This document shows, piece after piece, positions 1-6,683 of a stretch of 13,426 nucleotides of DNA; position 1 is the stretch's first letter, and each line of letters starts with the position of its first letter. Under the pieces are notes generated by a model. It was not told where the DNA came from. It saw only the letters and a program-made list of their open reading frames with translations, and ran no database searches. The DNA is from Betaproteobacteria bacterium UBA6910. Its GTDB lineage: Bacteria; Pseudomonadota; Gammaproteobacteria; Burkholderiales; UBA6910. A program made the translations under genes and the position numbers. The DNA is taken from the NCBI GenBank assembly GCA_002451065.1, contig DKBC01000364.1, forward strand, positions 348 through 13,773, read 5' to 3'.

Positions 1-637
1 TTTTACTCCCCTTTAACCGGGGGTTTTTTATGCCCGTCGCCCGCGCAAGGCCGAGCCAGCCGAGGATGATCTCCTCGGCCTCTTCCAGACCCTCCTTTTC
101 GGTGCTGGAAAACAGTTGAACGCTGTGCAAGGGATAGTGCTGCGCGAGAAACCGCCGGACGGTCTGCAACGTACGGGCCGCAACACCTCGGCTCAACTTG
201 TCGCTCTTGGTGAGCAGCACGTGGATCGGCCGACCCGAGGGAGCAAACCACTGCAGCATAATGCGGTCGATATTCGTCAAGGGGTGACGTGCGTCCATCA
301 CCAGGACCATGCCCTGAAGCGCGCCGCGACCAAGAAGATACTCCCCGAGAAATTTCTCCCAGCGGCGCCGGATCTCATCCGGGACCCTGGCGTAGCCATA
401 GCCCGGAAGGTCGACCAGGTAACGTCCCTCCGCTACCCGGAAGAAGTTGAGTTCCTGGGTTCTTCCCGGCGTCTTGCTGACATAGGCGAGGCGCCGGCGA
501 TTGGCTAGCGCGTTGAGCGCGCTGGACTTGCCGGCGTTGGAGCGTCCCGCTATGGCGACCTCGGCGAGGCTATCCGCGGGAAGGTCCTTGAGGCTTGCCG
601 CCGATTTGACAAACTCTGATTTCTTCAAAAACGTCAT
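1..637 (-). CDS. engB: Ribosome biogenesis GTP-binding protein EngB (YihA/YsxC), 3' end beyond window
   Basis: EngB is a small TrmE-Era-Engrailed-type GTPase that acts in late assembly of the large ribosomal subunit. Read from an ATG at 637, the frame stays open for 212 codons to the window edge with no stop. All G motifs are visible: P-loop GRSNAGKS (residues 31-38), the G2 segment KTPGRTQ (55-61), G3 DLPG followed by YGYA (from residue 76), G4 TKSD (143-146, usually TKAD) and a G5-like SST near 177. The family is usually about 200-220 residues, so only a few C-terminal codons should be missing. The start is the first ATG ahead of the typical N-terminus and lies 89 bases from the divergent cytochrome c4 gene. 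In many betaproteobacteria engB lies beside a cytochrome c4 gene, as here. Identity is very secure; only the end is unknown. Confidence 0.96.
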   Translation of the reverse strand, partial: MTFLKKSEFVKSAASLKDLPADSLAEVAIAGRSNAGKSSALNALANRRRLAYVSKTPGRTQELNFFRVAEGRYLVDLPGYGYARVPDEIRRRWEKFLGEYLLGRGALQGMVLVMDARHPLTNIDRIMLQWFAPSGRPIHVLLTKSDKLSRGVAARTLQTVRRFLAQHYPLHSVQLFSSTEKEGLEEAEEIILGWLGLARATGIKNPRLKGSK

Positions 638-725
638 GGGGCTGCAGGGCTTGAACTGGCGCCGTCGCCGGGGCCTGTTATAAAATTCCGCCCTTTCCGA
701 CCCTAAGCTTTTCCGAGGAGCCCAG
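638..725. promoter_or_regulatory. Divergent engB / cytochrome c4 promoter region (putative)
   Basis: This short intergenic stretch must carry promoters for both divergent genes. A TATAAA box at 679-684 could be a -10 element for the cytochrome gene. The same AT-rich patch reads TATAAC on the minus strand and could serve engB. Neither has a convincing -35 hexamer at normal spacing: TTGAAC at 651-656 is 22 bases from the plus-strand box. A strong ribosome binding site, GAGGAG (715-720), lies five bases before the cytochrome ATG and fixes that start. The promoter calls are weak. Confidence 0.3.
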
Positions 726-1364
726 ATGAAGTCCGTGCTGAAAATTGCCGCACTGTTCGCGCTCGCCGCCCCATCTTTCGCCCCCGCGGCCGAGGATAAG
801 GCATCGAATGCTGATCCGGAGAAGGCCGCGCCCATCGCCACCACGTTGTGCGCCGGCTGCCATGGGGCGGACGGGAACAGCCCCCTTGCAGCCAACCCCC
901 GCCTGGCGGGACAGGTGCCGCAGTATATCACCAAGCAATTAATGAACTTTAAGAACGCGGACCAGCCGAGCGGACGCAAGAACGCCATCATGCAGGGAAT
1001 GGTGGCTACCCTTACGCCCGAGGACATGAAGAACTTGGGCGCTTATTTTGCCGCGCAGAAGCCCGCGCCAGCGTCCGCCATGGACAAGGATCTCGCCCTG
1101 GCCGGCGAGAGGCTTTACCGGGGCGGCGACCCGGCTCGGGGCATTCCGGCATGTTCCGGCTGCCATTCCCCCAACGGAGCAGGGATTCCGGCCCAGTACC
1201 CGCGGCTGGCGGGGCAGTACGGCGAATACGTGGTATTGCAGCTCAAGGCATTCCGCAGCGGCGAACGGGGCAATGACCCGAACCGCATGATGCAGATGAT
1301 TGCCGAGAAAATGAGCGATAGAGACATGGCAGCCGTCGGGGAGTACGTTCAGGGTTTGCACTGA
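726..1364 (+). CDS. Diheme cytochrome c4, periplasmic
   Basis: The 212-residue protein begins with a signal peptide (about residues 1-22, ending in Ala-rich APAA). Two homologous cytochrome c domains follow, each with a heme-attachment motif: CAGCH (42-46) and CSGCH (143-147). Each domain also has the NPRLAGQ/YPRLAGQ segment typical of cytochrome c4 (near 57-63 and 158-164) and downstream methionines that can supply the sixth iron ligand (for example in the segment from 88 to 97). Cytochrome c4 carries electrons in the periplasm, usually from the bc1 complex to terminal oxidases such as cbb3. The length matches the family, and GAGGAG five bases upstream supports the ATG. The divergent engB neighbour is the usual partner. 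A hairpin downstream probably ends the transcript. Which oxidase it feeds cannot be told from this window. Confidence 0.95.
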   Translation: MKSVLKIAALFALAAPSFAPAAEDKASNADPEKAAPIATTLCAGCHGADGNSPLAANPRLAGQVPQYITKQLMNFKNADQPSGRKNAIMQGMVATLTPEDMKNLGAYFAAQKPAPASAMDKDLALAGERLYRGGDPARGIPACSGCHSPNGAGIPAQYPRLAGQYGEYVVLQLKAFRSGERGNDPNRMMQMIAEKMSDRDMAAVGEYVQGLH

Positions 1365-1384
1365 GTTGGACAAGCTTCCAGGAA

Positions 1385-1412
1385 AAAAGGGGTGGCGCGG
1401 CGCCCCCCTTTT
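1385..1412. terminator. Bidirectional rho-independent-type terminator between convergent genes
   Basis: Between the convergent ends of the cytochrome c4 gene and hemL sits an inverted repeat. AAAAGGGG (1385-1392) pairs with CCCCTTTT (1405-1412). An inner GGC/GCC pair (1394-1396 with 1402-1404) closes a five-base loop. A-runs flank the left side and T-runs the right, so either strand gives a GC-rich stem followed by U residues. It could therefore stop transcription from both sides. The outer bases TTCC (1376-1379) and GGAA (1413-1416) could extend the stem across a small internal loop. The function is inferred from structure only. Confidence 0.75.
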
Positions 1413-1441
1413 GGAAATACTCTGGGCCTGCGAGGGCCGGC

Positions 1442-2725
1442 CTACTTCCAAGCAGCGAGAATCCGCTCGGCCGCCGACACCGTCGCTTCGATCTCGGTAC
1501 TGCCGTGGGCAGCGGAAACGAATCCGGCTTCATAGGCGGACGGGGCCAGGTACACTCCCTCGTCCAGCATCGCGTGAAAGAAGCGATTGAAAGCCTCTTT
1601 GTCGCATTCCATCACTTCGGCGTAGCTGGTGGGCGGGCGGCCGCGGAAATAGATGCCGAACATTCCTCCTACTGACTGGCCCGAGAAGGCGATCCCGTGC
1701 CCTCGGGCTGCGGCCGAAAGACCCTCGATCAGGTCGGCAGTGGACTTGGCGAGGGCGTCGTAGAAGCCGGGCGCCTGCACCAGCTTCAGCGTTGCCAGGC
1801 CCGCGGCGACCGCCACGGGGTTGCCCGACAGAGTTCCCGCCTGGTATACCGGTCCCAAGGGCGCGATCTTCTCCATGATTTCCCGCCTTCCACCGAAGGC
1901 GCCCACCGGCATTCCCCCCCCGATCACCTTGCCCAAAGTGGTCAGGTCCGGCTTGATGCCGTAGAGCGCCTGGGCGCCGCCTAGCGCGACGCGGAATCCG
2001 GTCATGACCTCGTCAAAAATGAGTACCGCCTGGTGGCGGCTGCACAACGCGCGCAGGCCTTTCAGGAACTCGGGTTGCGGCACCACCAGATTCATGTTTC
2101 CGGCCACCGGCTCCACGATCACGGCGGCAATTTCCCCGCCGACCGACTCAAAGCAGCGCTCAAGCCCGGCTACGTCGTTGTAATCCAGCACCAGAGTCTG
2201 GCCGGCGATCTCCGCCGGGACTCCCGAGGAACTGGGCTGGCCGAAAGTCAGCGCGCCCGAGCCCGCCTTCACCAGCAGGGAATCCGCGTGCCCGTGGTAG
2301 CAGCCCTCGAACTTGACGATCTTTGTCCGGCCGGTAAAGCCCCGGGCGAGCCGAATGGCGCTCATGGTGGCCTCGGTCCCCGAGCTCACCAGCCGCACTT
2401 GCTCCAGGGAGGGCATCAGGTGAACCAGAAGTTCCGCCATCTCGAGTTCGGCGGCGGTGGGGGCGCCAAACGAAAGCCCCCTCGCCGCCGCCAGCTGCAC
2501 GGCGCGCACCACTTCCGGGTGGGCGTGGCCCAGGACCATGGGTCCCCAGGAGCCGACGTAGTCAATGTAGCGCTTGCCGTCCGCGTCCCAGGCGAAAGGC
2601 CCCTCGCCCCGCTCAAAAAACCGCGGAGTTCCTCCCACGGACCGGAAAGCGCGGACCGGGGAATTGACCCCCCCGGGAATCACGGCCTGGGAAGAGGCAA
2701 ACAGGGTATCGTTGCGTGAGGTCAT
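1442..2725 (-). CDS. hemL: Glutamate-1-semialdehyde 2,1-aminomutase
   Basis: HemL is a PLP enzyme that turns glutamate-1-semialdehyde into 5-aminolevulinate, the last step of the C5 route to heme and other tetrapyrroles. Starting at the ATG at 2725 the protein is 427 residues, the standard size. The frame is open further upstream (to 2797), but those codons lie inside thiE and lack family similarity. Hallmarks are the N-terminal [11 protein letters not shown] segment (17-27), [15 protein letters not shown] (114-128), the GCYHGH segment (141-146), FDEVMTGFR (237-245) and the PLP-binding lysine K266 in [17 protein letters not shown]. It starts four bases after the thiE stop, so it is probably the third gene of a thiD-thiE-hemL transcript and translationally coupled. 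Only a weak GAG-type ribosome binding site is seen. Identity is secure. Confidence 0.97.
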   Translation of the reverse strand: MTSRNDTLFASSQAVIPGGVNSPVRAFRSVGGTPRFFERGEGPFAWDADGKRYIDYVGSWGPMVLGHAHPEVVRAVQLAAARGLSFGAPTAAELEMAELLVHLMPSLEQVRLVSSGTEATMSAIRLARGFTGRTKIVKFEGCYHGHADSLLVKAGSGALTFGQPSSSGVPAEIAGQTLVLDYNDVAGLERCFESVGGEIAAVIVEPVAGNMNLVVPQPEFLKGLRALCSRHQAVLIFDEVMTGFRVALGGAQALYGIKPDLTTLGKVIGGGMPVGAFGGRREIMEKIAPLGPVYQAGTLSGNPVAVAAGLATLKLVQAPGFYDALAKSTADLIEGLSAAARGHGIAFSGQSVGGMFGIYFRGRPPTSYAEVMECDKEAFNRFFHAMLDEGVYLAPSAYEAGFVSAAHGSTEIEATVSAAERILAAWK

Positions 2726-2729
2726 GGAG

Positions 2730-3371
2730 TCACTCGTGTGAGGCACAGGGAATTCGAAACAGTTCATTGAAGGCTGACGCCGCTGCCTGAATGTCACGTG
2801 CGCCGAATAATGCGGTCACGACCGCGACGGCGCTGGCACCGGCTTCGATCAGTCCCGGGGCGTTGTCGAGCGTGATTCCGCCGATCGCGACTACTGGCAG
2901 CTGCAGGCGATGCCTGGCGGCTAGAATCAGCGACCTCTCGGCGCGAACCGCCCAGGGCTTAACGGTGGAGGGAAAAAAGCTACCGAACGCGACGTAGTCC
3001 GCGCCCTCGGCCGCCGCCGCGACCGCCAGTTCCAACTGGTTGTAACAGGACACCCCCAGCAGCCGATCCGGTCCCAGCAGGGCGCGCGCTTCACGGATCG
3101 GCATGTCACCTCGACCCACGTGCACCCCGTCGGCACCAACCTCGAGTGCCAGCATGACGTCATCGTTCACAACTAGGTTGCCCGCATATACTGCGCAGAG
3201 CCGGCGCAGATCCAGTGCCTGCCTGATCCGCAGTTCCCGGTCTGGGCTCTTGCTTCGGTATTGCACCCAGCGCATGCCGCCGGCCAGCGCGGCGCCGACC
3301 TGCTCCAGCAGCGTCAACGTGTCGTCGGTTTCCGGAGTGATGCCGTACAGCCCGCTAATCGACGGTTTCAT
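2730..3371 (-). CDS. thiE: Thiamine-phosphate synthase
   Basis: ThiE joins HMP pyrophosphate and thiazole phosphate to give thiamine phosphate. The 213-residue protein has the family's TIM-barrel signposts: WVQYRSK (35-41), NDD (69-71), GVHVGRGD (82-89, pyrophosphate/Mg site region), the [10 protein letters not shown] loop (130-139) and AIGGI (162-166, phosphate binding). Length is normal. The ATG at 3371 lies 17 bases inside the 3' end of thiD, and the GAGG directly before it is part of thiD codons, so translation is probably coupled. It is the middle gene of the thiD-thiE-hemL unit. The loop usually reads GPVFPT-TK and is slightly changed here, but the barrel motifs leave little doubt. Confidence 0.96.
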   Translation of the reverse strand: MKPSISGLYGITPETDDTLTLLEQVGAALAGGMRWVQYRSKSPDRELRIRQALDLRRLCAVYAGNLVVNDDVMLALEVGADGVHVGRGDMPIREARALLGPDRLLGVSCYNQLELAVAAAAEGADYVAFGSFFPSTVKPWAVRAERSLILAARHRLQLPVVAIGGITLDNAPGLIEAGASAVAVVTALFGARDIQAAASAFNELFRIPCASHE

Positions 3372-4179
3372 CCTCGTCGGCTTCGCGCGCCCAGAACATG
3401 CGATCGGGAAGCGCCCTTCCCATGCCGGGGCGAAATCCGTGCTTGAGGCTTTGCCAGGTGTATTCCTGCGCCTCCTTCACGGCCTCCGGCAGCGAAAGGC
3501 CGTTAGCCAGGGTAGCGGCGATGGCGGCAGATAGCGTGCATCCGGATCCGTGAAAGGTTCCGGAAAGTCGCTCCCACGAGTCGCTGCGAATGGTTCCCTG
3601 CTCTCCATATAGCGTATTCACCACCTCGGCAAGCGGCTCATGGGTGCCCGTCACCAGAACATATTCGCAGCCAAGCTGGATCAGGCGTTGGGCGCACACC
3701 TCCAGATCGAGGTTCTCGTCCTCGGCATCCTGAACCAGACGGCGGGCCTCGATTCCGTTGGGCGTGATGAGGGTTGCCTGCGGGATCAGCAATTCCCGCA
3801 ACCCGGCGATAATTTCCTCGGGGAACAGGTCTCCGTCGCGGAGCGAGGCCAGCACCGGATCCAGGATCAAAGGGACGTCCGGATAGTCCGCAACCACTTC
3901 CGCCACAGCTGTCATGACCTCGATGCTTCCGAGCAGTCCCACCTTGAAGGCGTCCACCCGCACATCCTCGAGTACCCCGCGGGCTTGATCGGAGACCCAT
4001 TCCGGGTCTAAGGTCAGCATGTCCTCGATGCCGGCCGTGTCCTGGATGGTAATCGCAGTCACCACCGAGAGCGGATGACAGCCCATGCTCGAGAGCGTGA
4101 GGACGTCCGCTTGCAGGCCAGCGCCGCCGCTGGGATCGGTGGCGGCGAAGGCGAGGACGACGGGCGGGGGCTGAGACAT
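3355..4179 (-). CDS. thiD: Hydroxymethylpyrimidine / phosphomethylpyrimidine kinase
   Basis: ThiD phosphorylates HMP and then HMP phosphate, supplying the pyrimidine half of thiamine to ThiE, which is encoded next. The ribokinase-fold protein is 274 residues from the ATG at 4179. It shows DPSGGAGLQAD (15-25), TAITIQDTAGI (41-51, substrate site), FKVGLLGS (78-85), DPVLAS (107-112), LITPNGIEA (137-145) and the anion-hole/catalytic motif GTFHGSGCTLSAAIA (207-221) with Cys214. An upstream in-frame start at 4227 would add 16 residues that match no family feature, so I prefer 4179. The 3' end overlaps thiE by 17 bases. The leader is too short to hold a TPP riboswitch, and I see none. Function is well supported. 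Confidence 0.95.
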   Translation of the reverse strand: MSQPPPVVLAFAATDPSGGAGLQADVLTLSSMGCHPLSVVTAITIQDTAGIEDMLTLDPEWVSDQARGVLEDVRVDAFKVGLLGSIEVMTAVAEVVADYPDVPLILDPVLASLRDGDLFPEEIIAGLRELLIPQATLITPNGIEARRLVQDAEDENLDLEVCAQRLIQLGCEYVLVTGTHEPLAEVVNTLYGEQGTIRSDSWERLSGTFHGSGCTLSAAIAATLANGLSLPEAVKEAQEYTWQSLKHGFRPGMGRALPDRMFWAREADEDETVD

Positions 4180-4233
4180 CCTGGGCGATCGTTTAAAATG
4201 CGATTGTAGCCGAAATACTATGACCAACTGACC
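4180..4233. promoter_or_regulatory. Divergent thiD / rubredoxin promoter region (putative)
   Basis: Only 54 bases separate the two start codons. On the minus strand TACAAT (4203-4208) is a good -10 candidate for the thiD-thiE-hemL unit, though no -35 hexamer stands at normal distance. On the plus strand TTAAAA (4193-4198) and TACTAT (4216-4221) are 17 bases apart and could drive rubredoxin-gloA, giving a leader of only about six bases. No clear Shine-Dalgarno sequence precedes the rubredoxin ATG, in keeping with a short-leader or leaderless message. This is motif reading only. Confidence 0.35.
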
Positions 4234-4419
4234 ATGCCGGCCACCGAGACGACTTACAGAACATACATGTGCCTCATCTGCGGTTTCATCTACGATGAAG
4301 CCGCGGGGTTGCCGAACGAGGGCATTCCCCCGGGAACGCGCTGGGAAGAGGTCCCGGTGAATTGGACTTGCCCCGAGTGCGGGGCCCGCAAGGACGACTT
4401 TGAGATGGTGGAGATCTGA
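4234..4419 (+). CDS. Rubredoxin
   Basis: A 61-residue one-iron electron carrier. Two CxxC pairs, CLIC (13-16) and CPEC (46-49), make the Fe(SCys)4 site. Between and around them are the conserved YDEAAG (20-25), [12 protein letters not shown] (30-41) and [14 protein letters not shown] (44-57) segments. The N-terminal ten residues are a little longer than in typical rubredoxins. The ATG at 4234 has no obvious ribosome binding site, but the only later in-frame ATG (Met12) would start directly at the first CxxC. The electron partner is unknown. Rubredoxins in aerobic proteobacteria serve alkane hydroxylases or oxidative-stress reductases, and neither is in this window. gloA follows after 11 bases, so the two are probably cotranscribed. 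Confidence 0.95.
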   Translation: MPATETTYRTYMCLICGFIYDEAAGLPNEGIPPGTRWEEVPVNWTCPECGARKDDFEMVEI

Positions 4420-4430
4420 GGAGGTTTGGG

Positions 4431-4820
4431 ATGCGCATCCTGCACACTATGCTTCGCGTCGGTGATCTGGACCGATCCATCCAGTTTTATACCGAGGTGC
4501 TCGGAATGCGGGTGCTGCGGAGAAACGATTACCCGGATGGCAAATTCACCCTCGCCTTTGTTGGCTACCAACCGGAGTCCGAGGGCGCGGTGCTCGAACT
4601 CACCCACAACTGGGGTGTGGACTCCTACGATCTCGGGACCGCTTACGGGCACATTGCCCTTCAGGTGGATGACGCCTACCAGGCGTGCGAAGAGGTCAGG
4701 AAACGGGGCGGCAAGGTGACGCGGGAAGCCGGACCGATGAAACATGGAACCACCGTTATTGCCTTCGTCGAGGACCCCGACGGCTATAAGATCGAGTTTA
4801 TCGAGAGGAAGGCGTCCTGA
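4431..4820 (+). CDS. gloA: Lactoylglutathione lyase (glyoxalase I)
   Basis: GloA isomerises the hemithioacetal of methylglyoxal and glutathione to S-lactoylglutathione, the first step of methylglyoxal detoxification. The 129-residue protein is a two-module VOC fold. All four metal ligands known from the E. coli enzyme occur at identical positions: His5, Glu56, His74 and Glu122. The [17 protein letters not shown] segment (4-20) and the [11 protein letters not shown] segment near the C-terminus are also typical. The short form lacking the extra loop suggests the Ni/Co-activated bacterial class. AGGAGG (4419-4424), overlapping the rubredoxin stop, is a strong ribosome binding site and supports the ATG. 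Its last 23 bases overlap the 3' end of rsmA on the other strand. Confidence 0.96.
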   Translation: MRILHTMLRVGDLDRSIQFYTEVLGMRVLRRNDYPDGKFTLAFVGYQPESEGAVLELTHNWGVDSYDLGTAYGHIALQVDDAYQACEEVRKRGGKVTREAGPMKHGTTVIAFVEDPDGYKIEFIERKAS

Positions 4821-5592
4821 CCGTGGCTTCGGATACACGGTTGGAAATTCTCACGTAGTCCGCCACGGCGAGGTTCTCCGGGCGCAGGCCCGGCTCGATC
4901 TCCAGGCTTGCCAGCAGCGCTTCATCGACCATCCCGGACAGGGCGTTACGCAGGGTCTTGCGCCGGCGCGTAAAGGCGCGCGTCACCACATTGCCCAGCA
5001 TCCTGACATCTCTTGCCTCGGGCTGCGGTTGTGAAAGGGGCGTCAGCCGCACCACCGCCGAGTCCACCCGCGGGGGAGGCCGGAACGCTCCCGGCGGCAC
5101 GGCGAACAGCTTTTCGATGCGGAACCGGTACTGAAGCATCACGCTCAATCGGCCATACTGGGGGGTCGAAGGGCGGGCCGCCATGCGATCCACCACTTCC
5201 CGCTGCAGCATGAGGTGAAGATCCACCAGGGTGGCGGCGACGTCGGCGAGCCGGAACAACAACGGCGTTGAAATATTGTAGGGGAGATTGCCGACCACCC
5301 GCAGGCCCGGGCCCAGCGCCGCAAAATCGAATTTGAGCGCGTCCCCCACATGAACCACCAACCGTTCGTGGGGAAACGTTTCGGAGAGATGCGCTGCCAG
5401 GTCGCGGTCTATTTCCACCGCGTGCAGGCAACCAACTCGTTCCGCTAGCGGCCGTGTGAGCACGCCGAGCCCGGGACCGATTTCCAGCATGCGGTCCCCG
5501 GGCTGCGGATTGATCGCGGCCACGATCTTTGCGACGGTGCCTGGATCCGCGAGAAAGTGCTGGCCGAAACGTTTCCGGGGCTGGTGTGTCAT
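4798..5592 (-). CDS. rsmA: 16S rRNA dimethyladenosine transferase (KsgA/RsmA)
   Basis: RsmA uses S-adenosylmethionine to dimethylate two adjacent adenosines in the 3'-terminal hairpin of 16S rRNA, a late checkpoint in small-subunit assembly. The protein is 264 residues, a normal length. It starts with the family signature [10 protein letters not shown] (5-14), then SAM motif I EIGPGLG (37-43), acidic EID (60-62), GDALKFDF (83-90), the catalytic NLPYNIS (102-108) and [12 protein letters not shown] (172-183). The start at 5592 matches the usual N-terminus, though no good ribosome binding site precedes it. Sixty-eight bases separate it from pdxA upstream. It is the last gene of the lptD-surA-pdxA-rsmA run, the E. 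coli order. There is no visible terminator, because its tail runs into gloA. Confidence 0.97.
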   Translation of the reverse strand: MTHQPRKRFGQHFLADPGTVAKIVAAINPQPGDRMLEIGPGLGVLTRPLAERVGCLHAVEIDRDLAAHLSETFPHERLVVHVGDALKFDFAALGPGLRVVGNLPYNISTPLLFRLADVAATLVDLHLMLQREVVDRMAARPSTPQYGRLSVMLQYRFRIEKLFAVPPGAFRPPPRVDSAVVRLTPLSQPQPEARDVRMLGNVVTRAFTRRRKTLRNALSGMVDEALLASLEIEPGLRPENLAVADYVRISNRVSEATVRTPSSR

Positions 5593-5660
5593 CCGATGGG
5601 CGCCAATGCAGTGAACGCCTCCCGCCCGAGATTCTCGTTCCGCAGCACTCTGGCCCGTTG

Positions 5661-6647
5661 TCAGGTCTGGCAGTGCGCCATGGCAGCCGCGGCCTCGATC
5701 GCCGCCACCAGGCTTCCGGGATCGGCGCGTCCGGTTCCTGCCAGATCCAGCGCGGTTCCGTGATCCACCGAGGTGCGAATGATGGGGAGGCCCAGCGTGA
5801 CATTGATGCCATGCCCGAAGCTGGCGTACTTGAGGACCGGCAATCCCTGGTCGTGGTACATCGCCAGGACACAGTCCGCGTCCCTGAGTACGGCGGGCGT
5901 GAATAAGGTATCGGCCGGCAGCGGTCCGTGCAACAGGAAACCCTCGCCTCGAAGCTCGTCCAGCACCGGCTGGATGATGTCGATTTCCTCCCGCCCCAGG
6001 TGGCCGGATTCGCCGGCATGGGGATTGAGCCCTGCCACCAGGATGCGCGGACGCGGAAGGGCAAAGAGGCGGGTGAGTTCCCGGCGCAGGATGCGAAGGG
6101 TCTGCTCCAGACCCGGGCGGGTGATCGCTGCCGGCACGTCCTTGAGGGCGAGATGGGTGGTGGCGAGGGCGACCCGCAGGCCTCCGCCAACAAGCATCAT
6201 GACCACTCGGGGAGTTCCAGTCTCTGCGGCGAGAAATTCGGTATGGCCGGAGAACGGAATTCCGGCGTCGTTGATGATGCCCTTGTGCACCGGTGCGGTG
6301 ACCAACGCGGCGAACTCGCCTGACCGGCAGCCGGAAATGGCGCGCCGCAGGGTCCCGAGCACGTAGCGGCTATTCACGGGGTCCAGCCGACCCGGGGCGC
6401 CCGGACGCTGCAGGGGCTGGTGAAGAACGGTCAACGCGCCGGGGGTCGCCCCGGCTCCGGGCTGGTAGTCGACAACGGGAACTTCGACGCCGAGACGCTT
6501 CGCCCGCTCCCGGATCAGGTCGCGGTCGGCGATGACCACGATGGGGAGCGGAAGGGCCTTGTCGGCGATCTTGACGCACAGGTCTGGGCCGATGCCGGCC
6601 GGCTCCCCGGCGGTGACCGCCAGTACGAGTGATCGCGACGGATTCAA
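5661..6647 (-). CDS. pdxA: 4-hydroxythreonine-4-phosphate dehydrogenase
   Basis: PdxA oxidises 4-phosphohydroxy-L-threonine with NAD in the DXP-dependent route to pyridoxal phosphate; PdxJ, not in the window, uses the product. The 328-residue protein has GEPAGIGPDL (14-23), TAPVHKG (117-123), FSGHTEFLA (132-140) and the three metal-binding histidines His165 (in THLALKDV), His210 (in NPHAGE) and His265 (in YHDQG), one position off the E. coli numbering. The start appears to be TTG at 6647: no in-frame ATG or GTG lies between the surA stop and the conserved N-terminus. The frame is the same as surA, 12 codons after the surA TAG. No clear Shine-Dalgarno sequence is seen, so coupling to surA translation is likely. 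Confidence 0.95.
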   Translation of the reverse strand: MNPSRSLVLAVTAGEPAGIGPDLCVKIADKALPLPIVVIADRDLIRERAKRLGVEVPVVDYQPGAGATPGALTVLHQPLQRPGAPGRLDPVNSRYVLGTLRRAISGCRSGEFAALVTAPVHKGIINDAGIPFSGHTEFLAAETGTPRVVMMLVGGGLRVALATTHLALKDVPAAITRPGLEQTLRILRRELTRLFALPRPRILVAGLNPHAGESGHLGREEIDIIQPVLDELRGEGFLLHGPLPADTLFTPAVLRDADCVLAMYHDQGLPVLKYASFGHGINVTLGLPIIRTSVDHGTALDLAGTGRADPGSLVAAIEAAAAMAHCQT

Positions 6648-6683
6648 GGCGGGACGACCGAGGCAGCGCCGGTCGGGCCCGGG

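Noticed and set aside
8..29. CCCC-loop-GGGG followed by six T on the plus strand, resembling a terminator.
   Set aside because: The stem is only four pairs and lies within the still-open end of engB. No plus-strand gene precedes it in the window, so no function can be supported.
2033..2719. A 228-codon plus-strand frame opposite hemL.
   Set aside because: It has no recognisable motif, and hemL on the other strand is complete with its PLP lysine.
5593..5660. The 68-base gap between pdxA and rsmA as a possible small RNA or regulatory site.
   Set aside because: It holds only a short CGAGA/TCTCG palindrome and a GGGAGG patch too far from the start. There is no promoter, terminator or conserved-looking structure.
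4946..6193. A 415-codon open frame on the minus strand across rsmA and pdxA.
   Set aside because: It is composed of Arg/Ser/Pro-rich text and overlaps two genes with complete catalytic motifs in another frame, so it is a shadow frame.
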